Positions 16,079-24,001 of a stretch of 41,716 nucleotides of DNA are shown piece by piece (position 1 is the first letter of the stretch; each line of letters starts with the position of its first letter). The notes beneath the pieces are model-generated. The model made no database searches, was not told the DNA's origin, and was given only the letters and a program-made list of their open reading frames with translations. A program made the translations under genes and the position numbers. This stretch comes from Candidatus Thorarchaeota archaeon (GTDB lineage: Archaea; Asgardarchaeota; Thorarchaeia; Thorarchaeales; Thorarchaeaceae): NCBI GenBank assembly GCA_016840685.1, contig JAEORX010000009.1:1-41716 (forward strand), written 5' to 3'.

Positions 16079-16910
16079 GAAGGCGTCGTTCGAGATACAA
16101 GAATGCAAATGTTATCAAAAAGCCAATCAATCCAATGAGAAGCATGCCAATAATTACCTCTGCAGTTCTGCCAACTCCCCAATACGTCCAGATTAGATAT
16201 CCAAGACCATCGTGACCACGCAGCATTTCAGCAGCAACAAGGCACATCCAGCCTATGCCAAATCCGATTCTGAGACCTGCAAAAATCTCAGGGCTGGCTG
16301 AAGGGACTACAATTTTTCCAAGTATATGCTGTTCACTTGCTCCAAGTGTCTTTGCAACATCAATGTGAACGGGTTCTGTCCGTTTCACACCAGTTGTCGT
16401 GTTGATTAGAATTGGGAAGAATGCACCCACCCAGATAATGAATGCCTGGGCTCCAATGATGTTGCCAGGAAACATAAGCAGTGATAGAGGAATCCAGGCA
16501 ATGGGAGGGATTGGACGCATTGCCTCAACAACAGGTCCTAGAATTGAATCAACAGAACGATAGCGACCAATGATAACTCCCAATGGAATCCCAGTCACTC
16601 CGGCAAAAAGAAATCCCAAGGTAACTCTGTTTACACTTGCGACAATGTGTTGGCTCAAATAGATACCTTCACTATCACCTTCAAATGTGAGTCGAAGGAG
16701 TGCATTGAAGACATCTAATAGGCTAATTCGAGTCAGACTGGCTATAAGTTGCCAGAGGATTAAGACAATGAGTAGAGGAAAGACTATTTTCAGAATGAGC
16801 CATTGAAGAGAATCTTGTATAGCAAACGTAGACTCCTTTTTTTGAGGTACATTAGCCTGATGCGATTCATTCATAGCCATTCTTCTCAACACTGCGAGGA
16901 TATGTCCCAC
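16050..16910 (-). CDS. ABC transporter permease, nitrate/sulfonate/taurine type
   Basis: 286 residues with about six membrane helices. The cytoplasmic EAA-type loop is visible as DVAKTLGASEQHILGKIVVPSASPEIFAGLRIG, and PIPPIAWIPLSLLMFPG is characteristic of the SsuC/NrtB/TauC family. It forms the membrane channel for the importer with the ATPase at 15281 and the binding protein at 16935. The GTG at 16910 lacks a clear Shine-Dalgarno; ATGs at 16880 or 16874 (with GAGAAG upstream of the latter) may be the true start, removing about 10-12 residues. It follows the binding-protein gene by 24 bp in the same direction. Confidence 0.85.
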   Translation of the reverse strand: MGHILAVLRRMAMNESHQANVPQKKESTFAIQDSLQWLILKIVFPLLIVLILWQLIASLTRISLLDVFNALLRLTFEGDSEGIYLSQHIVASVNRVTLGFLFAGVTGIPLGVIIGRYRSVDSILGPVVEAMRPIPPIAWIPLSLLMFPGNIIGAQAFIIWVGAFFPILINTTTGVKRTEPVHIDVAKTLGASEQHILGKIVVPSASPEIFAGLRIGFGIGWMCLVAAEMLRGHDGLGYLIWTYWGVGRTAEVIIGMLLIGLIGFLITFAFLYLERRLLKWRQTVSV

Positions 16911-16934
16911 TTTTCTGTCTGTCGCTTGTCAGCA

Positions 16935-17927
16935 TCATAGAATCAAGTTGTCCACAAAGGTTGTGTTAAGAAAGGAATCTAAGAATGCTGTCGTGTTTGA
17001 TGGAATCTTCTCAGTAATGAGTTGCCCCTCATCAATTAGGAAATCCAGATACATCTCAATACCAGTCCTATTCAAACTGTAGTCGAAGATGATATTGTTG
17101 AAAGCTGTTGTCACTGGATTTAAGTCCATTTCCAGCCAGTCTATCGCAATCTGAATTGCTTCATCGGGATTGTTTACGATCCATGTTTCAGCTTCTGCAT
17201 GAATGTTGATGACTTTCTGGACAATATCAGAGTGATCAACCATGAATGTGTTATCTGAAGCGACGACACAACATGGATGACGTGGCCAGATTTCCCCAGA
17301 GAGTACCAAGGGTACTGCTTTTCCTTCATATTGTGCCAACGCATTGAAAGGTTCCCAAGCAATAAAGGCAGGAGTACTAGCTGAGAGAGAATCAGCCATG
17401 AGTGCAGGTAATGTTTGAGCTGTAGTGATATTTGCGATTGATAGACCCGATTGATTCAGAGCCAGACGTAGAAGGAAGTTTTGAACAGTTGCAAGGCCTG
17501 GATGGAGGACCTCTTTACCTACGAGATCAGCGATTGTTGTGACATGACCTGCGTCATACTCAGATTTCGATGCCATAATCGCTGAGCCCTCCATATTCAC
17601 TGCGGCGAGCACAGTCACTAGTATGTCTTGATTGATGCGTTTCACCAGTGCAGGAGCAGCTCCGAGATACCCCATGTCAATCTCACCTGCAAGAAAACCA
17701 TCCATTTCATATGCGCCATTTGCATATTCTACCAAATCGACAACAATGCCCTCTCTTTCAAAGTATCCATTGACAATTGCTACTTTGAGAGCTAGCTGGT
17801 GGAGATCCTTCGTTAGATATCCAATTCTAATGTCTGGAACAGGAGTGGGATTCCAGAATGCTACAATAGCAATAGACGCAACAATAACTACAACAACAAC
17901 AATTGCTGCTGCTTGATTCCGATTCAA
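16935..17927 (-). CDS. ABC importer substrate-binding protein (SsuA/NMT1-like)
   Basis: 330 residues. A strongly hydrophobic N-terminal segment (about residues 5-25) serves as signal anchor, tethering the protein outside the membrane as is usual in archaea. The mature part has the type-II binding-protein pattern: IRIGYLTKDLHQLALKVA, GYFEREGIVVDLVEY, EIDMGYLGAAPALVKRI and LADSLSASTPAFIAWEPF, seen in binders of nitrate, alkanesulfonates, taurine or thiamine precursors. The ligand cannot be told. The TTG start is preceded by GGTGGAT. It heads the operon with the permease and is divergent, by about 20 bp, from the Alba-like gene. Confidence 0.8.
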   Translation of the reverse strand: MNRNQAAAIVVVVVIVASIAIVAFWNPTPVPDIRIGYLTKDLHQLALKVAIVNGYFEREGIVVDLVEYANGAYEMDGFLAGEIDMGYLGAAPALVKRINQDILVTVLAAVNMEGSAIMASKSEYDAGHVTTIADLVGKEVLHPGLATVQNFLLRLALNQSGLSIANITTAQTLPALMADSLSASTPAFIAWEPFNALAQYEGKAVPLVLSGEIWPRHPCCVVASDNTFMVDHSDIVQKVINIHAEAETWIVNNPDEAIQIAIDWLEMDLNPVTTAFNNIIFDYSLNRTGIEMYLDFLIDEGQLITEKIPSNTTAFLDSFLNTTFVDNLIL

Positions 17928-17947
17928 GATCCACCAACCTCAAGGTA

Positions 17948-18406
17948 ATGGTGTGGGATTCACATATGAGGGTTGAGATTAGGGATTCTCAATCCATCAA
18001 ATTGATTAGTTCAGCGCTCCATGTTGAATCTATGTCCCTCCGAGACCGAATTCCGGACCAACTTAGGATTGGAGATGATGTCATAGCAATAACTATCGAT
18101 GATGACATTGCAGTATTTCCAACAACTGATTATGTGCTTCTTGAAATATCCAATAATGCGGGGAAGGTCAACATACCTAAAATCGCAAACACACTTCGAG
18201 GTCTTGTAAAAAATGACAAGAGACTAGTCGCGGTTCGAGGTTTTGGTTTCAAAGGGATAGGTCTTGCTGTCCGAGTTGCTCATGAACTAAAGGTACGTGA
18301 GAGTAGTTTCACGTACGAGATGACCTTTGACACATTTGACGCGGTTGATCCAAAGACTGACAGACCTGTGACCAGTGTTCAAATCATTGTAATGCCACCT
18401 ATATAA
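17948..18406 (+). CDS. Alba-like domain protein
   Basis: About 150 residues; the first ATG is at 17948 and a second at 17966 has GTGGGA upstream. From roughly residue 60 on, the order of elements resembles Alba: VLLEISNNAGKVNIPKIANTL, then LVAVRGFGFKGIGLAVRVAHELK (compare the Alba core around GRAISKAVD), then a variable hairpin and TSVQIIVMPPI as the last strand. Alba proteins bind DNA or RNA in archaea. The lysine-containing GKA motif of classical Alba is replaced by GFKG, and the roughly 50-residue N-terminal extension is unusual, so the assignment is an inference. The next gene follows 13 bp downstream in the same direction. Confidence 0.45.
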   Translation: MVWDSHMRVEIRDSQSIKLISSALHVESMSLRDRIPDQLRIGDDVIAITIDDDIAVFPTTDYVLLEISNNAGKVNIPKIANTLRGLVKNDKRLVAVRGFGFKGIGLAVRVAHELKVRESSFTYEMTFDTFDAVDPKTDRPVTSVQIIVMPPI

Positions 18407-18419
18407 TGGGGGGCGAAAT

Positions 18420-19016
18420 GTGGTGCCTAGAGGAACAAAGAACTCATCGAGGATTAAAGTGAAGTTATCTAAGATTCGGTTTCCAGAGGTCTGTCCTGTT
18501 TGTTTGGAAGAGCCAGAAGATTTGGTATTTGTCACAATCTTTGAGAAACATCATGACGACTACACGACGAGCTCGTGGTCAAAACAGCAAGATAAAACTG
18601 CAGTCACATTGGATGCCGCGAGAGGAGCGACCACATTCACAGTGCCTTCATGCACGAGGCACGGAAGTAGGAGTGTTCGATCACTGAGGACAAAGCTGAT
18701 CGCCGCTTTGGGATTCTTCATCCTCTTCTATCCCATACTGTACTTTTTGCTTCAGATCAACGTGGCACTCGTATACTCAAGACCGTTGCTGAATCCTTTA
18801 TTGGGTTTCTTGGGTCTTACAACAATCCTAGTATTGGTTCTTCTCTATGGTCTGTTTCCCAGAGCACTAGAGCGCGCAATTCGATTTCATGATGTCAGTC
18901 GCGTGAAAGACTCAGTAGTACTGTCAATCTCAAATACGGAGTACCGAAGTCTGTTCCTAGAGTTGAATGAGTTGGCTTCGGAGATTATTGAGGAAAAAGA
19001 AGTAAGTGAGGATTAG
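18420..19016 (+). CDS. Zinc-motif membrane protein, unknown function
   Basis: 198 residues from a GTG (GTG GTG) with a GGGGGG Shine-Dalgarno. The N-terminal domain has CPVC (Cys25, Cys28) and CTRH (Cys78, His81), a likely zinc-binding site split by about 50 residues. Two membrane helices follow at about 94-116 and 123-146, then a cytoplasmic-looking tail rich in Glu. No family is recognised. It is probably co-transcribed with the Alba-like gene, since only 13 bp separate them. A zinc knuckle next to a membrane hairpin could be an anchoring or signalling module, but nothing indicates a specific task. Confidence 0.6.
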   Translation: MVPRGTKNSSRIKVKLSKIRFPEVCPVCLEEPEDLVFVTIFEKHHDDYTTSSWSKQQDKTAVTLDAARGATTFTVPSCTRHGSRSVRSLRTKLIAALGFFILFYPILYFLLQINVALVYSRPLLNPLLGFLGLTTILVLVLLYGLFPRALERAIRFHDVSRVKDSVVLSISNTEYRSLFLELNELASEIIEEKEVSED

Positions 19017-19079
19017 TCTATTGGTAACCTTCAAGAAGCATTTCTACCAGAGCATGAAAGGAAGAAGGAGAGATTTGAT

Positions 19080-20315
19080 TTGAAAAAGAAGTATTCGCTA
19101 GTAGGACTTTTCCTTGTGTCTAGCCTTCTTCTTTCAACGACCTACCTTGCTGCATCAACATCACATCATTCAGAACTAACGAGGTTATCTATAAGTCCAA
19201 TATCAAAGAGCACCACTGCTCAGTATGAAATTAGCGAGACATTAGTCATCTCGAACAATGCAGACTTTGCACTCTTGGGAGCATCTGGCGTTGGAACATC
19301 GTCAGATCCGTACACTTTCGAGAACCTGTATATATCAAGTAATGATACTTGTATCCTGATTCAAGACACAACAGCGTACTTTGTCATATCAAATTGCAGA
19401 TTCGAATCAGATGCCGCATACGGATCAGTGTGGTTTAGCAATGTAGAAAATGGCAAGATTGCGATGTGTGAGTTCGGGCTGGAGTCAATAGCTGGGTGGA
19501 GTGATATTGCCACTGGAGTCTATCTGTCTGCGGTGCGCGATTGCTCAGTAGAAGAGAGTCTATTCTATAATTGTTGGAATGGCGTGCGACTCTGGGATAC
19601 CTCAAATTGCACTGTGACTAGAAATCAGATTCATAGTAATCACAAGGGAGTTCTTCTAGAACACGCAGTTCATTGTGATGTTCTCAATAATTCGATATAC
19701 TCGAATAGTGATTACGGAGTTTACATCGATTTACTTTCGCATAACAACTCAATTTATGGGAATTCTATAGGATGGAATGGAGGAATAATCAATCAGAAAA
19801 ATGCAATTAATATGGGGGGAAATAACACCTTTGATGATGGAATTAGCATTGGAAATCTCTGGTCGGATTATAATGAGTCTGTATCTTATGTGATCCCAGG
19901 AGGAGGGAATTCAACCGATGAATATGCGCAACTCCTCGAGGATAACGTCAATCCAACTATTTCCCCTCCTGAAGACTTGGTTGTCGATGTGGATGCTGTT
20001 GGCAATGTACTAACATGGCAAGCTTCGGATAGATTTCCAGTGAGATATACAATCGAACAGGATATGTTAGAAGTAGTATCAGCCACTTGGGGTGGAGATG
20101 CAATATCCTTCAATCTCGACGACCTTCATCAAGGGACTCACACTATATTACTCATGGTGTTCGATGGTGAGGGTAATAGTGCGGCGGATGCGGTCTTGAT
20201 AACAGCCGTTTCGTTCATCTTGGGGGGAATAGGAACTGAACTGGTGATGATTGCCTCAGCAATAACGTTGAGTATCTTCATAGTCGTCACTGTTCTCATC
20301 AAGAAGCTGTCGTAA
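19080..20315 (+). CDS. Surface parallel beta-helix (NosD/CASH-like) protein, copy 1
   Basis: 411 residues. The N-terminal signal peptide is KKKYSLVGLFLVSSLLLSTTYLAA. From about 60 to 280 there is a repetitive right-handed beta-helix pattern with Asn-rich turns (CSVEESLFYNCWNGVRLWD, CTVTRNQIHSNHKGVLLE, CDVLNNSIYSNSDYGVYID), as in NosD and carbohydrate-binding CASH domains. A beta-rich domain at about 290-370 resembles an Ig-type fold, and a membrane anchor precedes the KKLS tail. It is a cell-surface protein, likely binding or cutting a polysaccharide. The TTG start has GGAG nine bases before. A close homologue follows directly. Confidence 0.75.
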   Translation: MKKKYSLVGLFLVSSLLLSTTYLAASTSHHSELTRLSISPISKSTTAQYEISETLVISNNADFALLGASGVGTSSDPYTFENLYISSNDTCILIQDTTAYFVISNCRFESDAAYGSVWFSNVENGKIAMCEFGLESIAGWSDIATGVYLSAVRDCSVEESLFYNCWNGVRLWDTSNCTVTRNQIHSNHKGVLLEHAVHCDVLNNSIYSNSDYGVYIDLLSHNNSIYGNSIGWNGGIINQKNAINMGGNNTFDDGISIGNLWSDYNESVSYVIPGGGNSTDEYAQLLEDNVNPTISPPEDLVVDVDAVGNVLTWQASDRFPVRYTIEQDMLEVVSATWGGDAISFNLDDLHQGTHTILLMVFDGEGNSAADAVLITAVSFILGGIGTELVMIASAITLSIFIVVTVLIKKLS

Positions 20316-20420
20316 CCAACTTTGTTTTTCCTTTGGTTTCATGACTAATTTTTATTTGAGACAACTTTCAATAAGGATTAGAGCAAATAATTGTATAATC
20401 AATGGGCTAGTGTTTCGATA

Positions 20421-21626
20421 ATGAGGCGAGCGGTAGGTACATTTCTGATAGTTCTTCTGATTATGTTACTAGCTGCTGATTGGCAATTCATCAAAAACAT
20501 GGAATCAGACCCGGAACCTGTAAGGATAATCAATTTTCGATCTGAAAAACTAGCACAACATCAAAAGGTAGATTCTATTCATATCAGGAATAATGCAGAT
20601 TTCGAATTAGTTGGCGCCACAGGATCTGGGACTCCCTTAGAACCCTACATACTCGAGAATCTGGAAATCAATTCAAGTCGGACTTGCATTCTTGTTGAGG
20701 ACACAACAGCACACTTCTCCATTTCCAATTGTATTTTAGAATCATATGATGGTTGGTTTGCTGTCCAATTCATAAATGTGGTAAATGGTAGGGTTGTGGG
20801 ATGCGATTGTAGGAGGTTTGGGGGTATTACAATAGCTGATTCAGCGGATATCACTATTGAAGATACAACAGTCTGTGGGTCGAGTATTGGTATATATCTG
20901 AACAGAGTAGAGAATTCAAGTATTCGCGGATGTACTATGTTCTATAATTACTGGGGGATTCAGCTGGTTCGAACAAACAATTCGCAGATGCAAGAAAACA
21001 CAATCTATGGAAATTGGCACAACGGATTTACTATAGATGATTCATCTAGTAATAATACAGTCTATGGCAATTTTATTGGATGGAATAATGCAGCAAATTT
21101 AGAGTGGTCAAATGCAATTGATAATGGCTACAACAACATCTTTGATGATGGAATTAGTATAGGAAATTCATGGTCAGACTATGATGGTTCGGGAGCATAC
21201 GTAATCAGCGGGATTGGTAATTCTCTTGATTCATTTCCTCAGCTCTTTGAGGACAATGTTCCTCCCTCTATTACTCACAGCGCGGACACGATTATTGATA
21301 TTGACAGTGTTGGAAATATATTGACTTGGGTCACACATGATGAATATCCACATGCGTACAGGATTCGCGAGGATGATAGAGATCTTCCAATGACTCCATG
21401 GATAGGAGGAAATGTCACTTTCAGCTTAGATCGTCTTGAACAAGGTCCACATGAGATTAATATCACACTCTACGATGGTGCAGGAAACGAAGCTGCAGAT
21501 GGAGTCCTCATCCTAGTTCTTTACTCCTATTTGGGCGGTTTCGGGACAGAGCTTGTCATGTTTGCCTCAGGTATCACTCTTACAATCTTCATAGCTATCA
21601 TTATTCTCATCAGGAAGTTGTCGTAA
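20421..21626 (+). CDS. Surface parallel beta-helix (NosD/CASH-like) protein, copy 2
   Basis: 401 residues from the ATG at 20421, which begins a good signal peptide (MRRAVGTFLIVLLIMLLAAD). Its layout matches the preceding protein segment by segment: RNNADFELVGATGSGT against SNNADFALLGASGVGT, FDDGISIGNSWSDYD against FDDGISIGNLWSDYN, and a closing GGFGTELVMFASGITL against GGIGTELVMIASAITL with the same KLS end. The two arose by tandem duplication and then diverged in the helix region. Same expected location and role: anchored outside the cell. The spacer between them holds T-rich and A-rich sequence that may carry a terminator and new promoter (TTTTTATTT near 20349). Confidence 0.75.
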   Translation: MRRAVGTFLIVLLIMLLAADWQFIKNMESDPEPVRIINFRSEKLAQHQKVDSIHIRNNADFELVGATGSGTPLEPYILENLEINSSRTCILVEDTTAHFSISNCILESYDGWFAVQFINVVNGRVVGCDCRRFGGITIADSADITIEDTTVCGSSIGIYLNRVENSSIRGCTMFYNYWGIQLVRTNNSQMQENTIYGNWHNGFTIDDSSSNNTVYGNFIGWNNAANLEWSNAIDNGYNNIFDDGISIGNSWSDYDGSGAYVISGIGNSLDSFPQLFEDNVPPSITHSADTIIDIDSVGNILTWVTHDEYPHAYRIREDDRDLPMTPWIGGNVTFSLDRLEQGPHEINITLYDGAGNEAADGVLILVLYSYLGGFGTELVMFASGITLTIFIAIIILIRKLS

Positions 21627-21933
21627 GAGAGCTCGTTGTTTGACGATTCATTTTGCGCGGAAGGTAAGCCTATTAATTGTCTTTACTATGCATACAGGGT
21701 ATCTCCGCTTCAATTCGACGTCGACCGAATGGAACCTGGATTTTTATTGCGTTCTCCTCACGGAAAGAGCTGGAGAGGTGTCGACTCATATGCCTTACAT
21801 ATGCTCTCCAGCAAGTCAAGATCAATTTTCATGATTTGCAAACAGACACTAGAATAGGTCCAAGCCAGTAAATACATAAGCCACCCACAGCGAGCCACCC
21901 GTGAAGCTTCTCCCAATCTAGGTGGGATTGACA
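21627..21933. other. 307-bp non-coding stretch before porG
   Basis: No convincing gene is present; the short open frames here lack good starts and are open in several frames at once. It holds a long inverted repeat (21769-21812) and a TATA-like AGTAAATACATAAG near 21868-21881 that probably drives porGDAB. Confidence 0.45.
21769..21812. repeat. Long-loop inverted repeat with nested CATATG palindrome
   Basis: GCTGGAGAG at 21769-21777 pairs perfectly with CTCTCCAGC at 21804-21812 across 26 bases. The loop itself contains CATATG twice, five bases apart. It could be an RNA hairpin or a remnant of a mobile element; no T-run follows, so a simple terminator is unlikely. Confidence 0.45.
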
Positions 21934-22509
21934 ATGGCGATGGATTTCGCAAAAGGAATTACCGAATTTCGCTGGCATGGTCGCGGTGGCCAAGGTGTCG
22001 TCACCAGCAACCAGATGCTAGGCAAAGCTGCTCTCGCTGAAGGCAACTATATCCAGGCTTTTCCCGAGTTTGGTCCGGAGAGGACTGGTGCCCCTGTGAG
22101 GGCATTCTTGAGAATTAGTAAGAAGCCTATCCAAGTCTACGCACAAGTGTACAACCCAGATGTCGTGGTATGTATTGATCCAACGCTTGTTGACGTCGTA
22201 GATGTATCTGAAGGTCTAAAGGAAGATGGAGTCTTGGTCATCAACTCAGACAAGGATCCAAAGGCAATCAGGGACAGGTTTAGTTTCACAACAGGCAAAG
22301 TTGTCACAGTTGATGCTAGTACTATAGCTATGGAAGTCATGGGTAGACCATTCTACAACATGCCAACCATGGCGGCAGCAGTTAAGTTCACAGGAGTGGT
22401 AGCAGTAGAAACTGTGGTCAATGAGGTGCTCGAACGATATCCTGGAAAGGTAGGGGACTTGAACAAGGTCGCAATAGATCGTGCTGTGAAGGAGGCAAAG
22501 GTCGGATGA
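21934..22509 (+). CDS. porG: 2-oxoacid (probably pyruvate):ferredoxin oxidoreductase gamma subunit
   Basis: 191 residues from the ATG at 21934, chosen because AGGTGGG lies eight bases upstream; an in-frame GTG at 21922 is less likely. The family motif EFRWHGRGGQGVVTSNQML near the N-terminus and FPEFGPERTGAPVRAFLRI are classic for the PorG/VorC domain. It is the first of four genes in the order gamma-delta-alpha-beta, the usual archaeal por arrangement. The enzyme oxidises pyruvate to acetyl-CoA and CO2 with ferredoxin as electron acceptor. A 2-oxoisovalerate-specific version is possible, since subunits look similar. Confidence 0.92.
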   Translation: MAMDFAKGITEFRWHGRGGQGVVTSNQMLGKAALAEGNYIQAFPEFGPERTGAPVRAFLRISKKPIQVYAQVYNPDVVVCIDPTLVDVVDVSEGLKEDGVLVINSDKDPKAIRDRFSFTTGKVVTVDASTIAMEVMGRPFYNMPTMAAAVKFTGVVAVETVVNEVLERYPGKVGDLNKVAIDRAVKEAKVG

Positions 22510-22802
22510 GTGAGAAATACAATGAGATACCACTTGCTGGCAATATCATAGAGCCTGGCAATTCAGAGAAGTACAAGACGGGTGGATGGCGTGCTGAGCG
22601 ACCAATCCATAGTGATGAGAAGTGTCTCTGGATAAAGAACGGTACCTGCGGTCGCTGCTGGATCTTCTGTCCTGATAATGCAGTTGTATTGACTGAGAAG
22701 GATGGGAAGTACTCCTATGCTTACAACTATGACTATTGCAAGGGATGTGGGATATGTGCTAGAGAGTGTCCAACAGACTCGATCCATATGGAGAAGGAGT
22801 GA
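22506..22802 (+). CDS. porD: 2-oxoacid:ferredoxin oxidoreductase delta subunit (2x 4Fe-4S)
   Basis: 98 residues, overlapping porG by four bases (ATGA). It carries the two ferredoxin-type 4Fe-4S sites of the enzyme. The second, CKGCGICARECP, is canonical. The first is stretched: DEKC, then seven residues, then CGRCWIFCP, where relatives have only two residues between the first cysteines. All four ligands remain, so a working cluster is likely but its loop is altered. The N-terminal GGWRAERPIHSDEKC is typical of PorD. It passes electrons from the thiamine subunits to ferredoxin. Confidence 0.9.
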   Translation: MSEKYNEIPLAGNIIEPGNSEKYKTGGWRAERPIHSDEKCLWIKNGTCGRCWIFCPDNAVVLTEKDGKYSYAYNYDYCKGCGICARECPTDSIHMEKE

Positions 22803-22807
22803 GAGAA

Positions 22808-24001
22808 ATGAGTGTACCAAAAGACAAGATTACCATTGAAGGTCTGACTGGTGATGCAGCTATTGCACATGCCCTCAAACAAGCAGACCTTGATGTGTTA
22901 GCGGCGTATCCAATCACTCCCCAGACTATTATTGTTGAGGACTATCAGAAATTCGCTGCTGATGGAGAGGTCAAGGCAAAGGTCATACCAGTCGAGTCTG
23001 AGCACTCAGCCATGAGTGCCTGTGTTGGAGCATCAGCTGTAGGAGCTCGCGTTGCTACAGCATCAGCGTCAGCAGGACTCGCCCTCATGTGGGAAATCCT
23101 CTATTGTGCAGCGTCAATGAGAATGCCAATCGTCTTCACTGTAGCAAATCGGGCATTATCTGCCCCGATCAACATCCACAATGACCATTCGGACGGCATG
23201 GGAATGCGCGATAGCGGATTCATTCAACTCTATTGTCAGAGCTGCCAAGAGGCATATGACACTACCATCCTGGCGTTCAAGTTAGCTGAGCGTCATGATG
23301 TGTTGTTACCTGTGATGGTTGGTATTGACGGTTTCATCCTAAGCCACAATGTCGAGCGTGTTGAGATGCTTCCTGATGATGCTGTTCACAAGTTCCTAGG
23401 CGTGCGAGAACCGTTCATCTCACTTGACCCTGACAATCCAATCACGATGGGTCCACTGGCACTTACAGACTACTACTTCGAATTCAAACAACAGCAGGAT
23501 GATGCCATGATGAACGTGACCAAGGCTTACGAAGAGGTTGAAGCCGAGTTCTCAAAGCTTACAGGTCGGAAGTACGGCATCTTTGAAACCTACAAGACGG
23601 AAGATGCGGACATCATCATTATTGCGATGAGTACGATGGGAGGCACAGCCAAGGTTGTTGCTGATGCCATGCGAGAGAGGGGCGACAAAGTGGGCGTCAT
23701 CAGACTCAAGATGTTCAGACCATTCCCGACAAAAGAGATTGCTAAGGTGCTTGCGAAGGCAAAGGCGGTGGCGGTCTTCGAGAAGGCAATGTCATTCGGA
23801 GCAGCGACTCATCCATTGGCACTTGAGGTAAGAACTGCGCTCTATGACGCAAAAGAGAGACCAATGGTGATTGACTTTGTTGTTGGCCTTGGTGGTCGAG
23901 ATGTTCCACCAATAACATTTGTTGAAGGAGTCGAGAAGACAAAGGAGTACATCAAGAAAGGAAAAGCTCCGATGTACGAAACCTTGGGGGTGCGTAAGTA
24001 A
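22808..24001 (+). CDS. porA: 2-oxoacid (probably pyruvate):ferredoxin oxidoreductase alpha subunit
   Basis: 397 residues from the ATG at 22808, with GGAG about eight bases upstream. The motif AAYPITPQT near the N-terminus and IPVESEHSAMSACVGASAVGARVATASAS are typical of the alpha subunit, and VANRALSAPINIHNDHSD is a pyruvate-type signature (related PorA proteins have APINIWNDHSD). This part resembles the pyrimidine-binding and transketolase C-terminal domains and contacts the thiamine cofactor in PorB. It is followed at once by porB with a one-base TAATG overlap. Confidence 0.9.
   Translation: MSVPKDKITIEGLTGDAAIAHALKQADLDVLAAYPITPQTIIVEDYQKFAADGEVKAKVIPVESEHSAMSACVGASAVGARVATASASAGLALMWEILYCAASMRMPIVFTVANRALSAPINIHNDHSDGMGMRDSGFIQLYCQSCQEAYDTTILAFKLAERHDVLLPVMVGIDGFILSHNVERVEMLPDDAVHKFLGVREPFISLDPDNPITMGPLALTDYYFEFKQQQDDAMMNVTKAYEEVEAEFSKLTGRKYGIFETYKTEDADIIIIAMSTMGGTAKVVADAMRERGDKVGVIRLKMFRPFPTKEIAKVLAKAKAVAVFEKAMSFGAATHPLALEVRTALYDAKERPMVIDFVVGLGGRDVPPITFVEGVEKTKEYIKKGKAPMYETLGVRK

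Noticed and set aside
21636-21857. Short open frames in the gap before porG
   Set aside because: Three frames are open at once, none has a good start signal, and the products look random.
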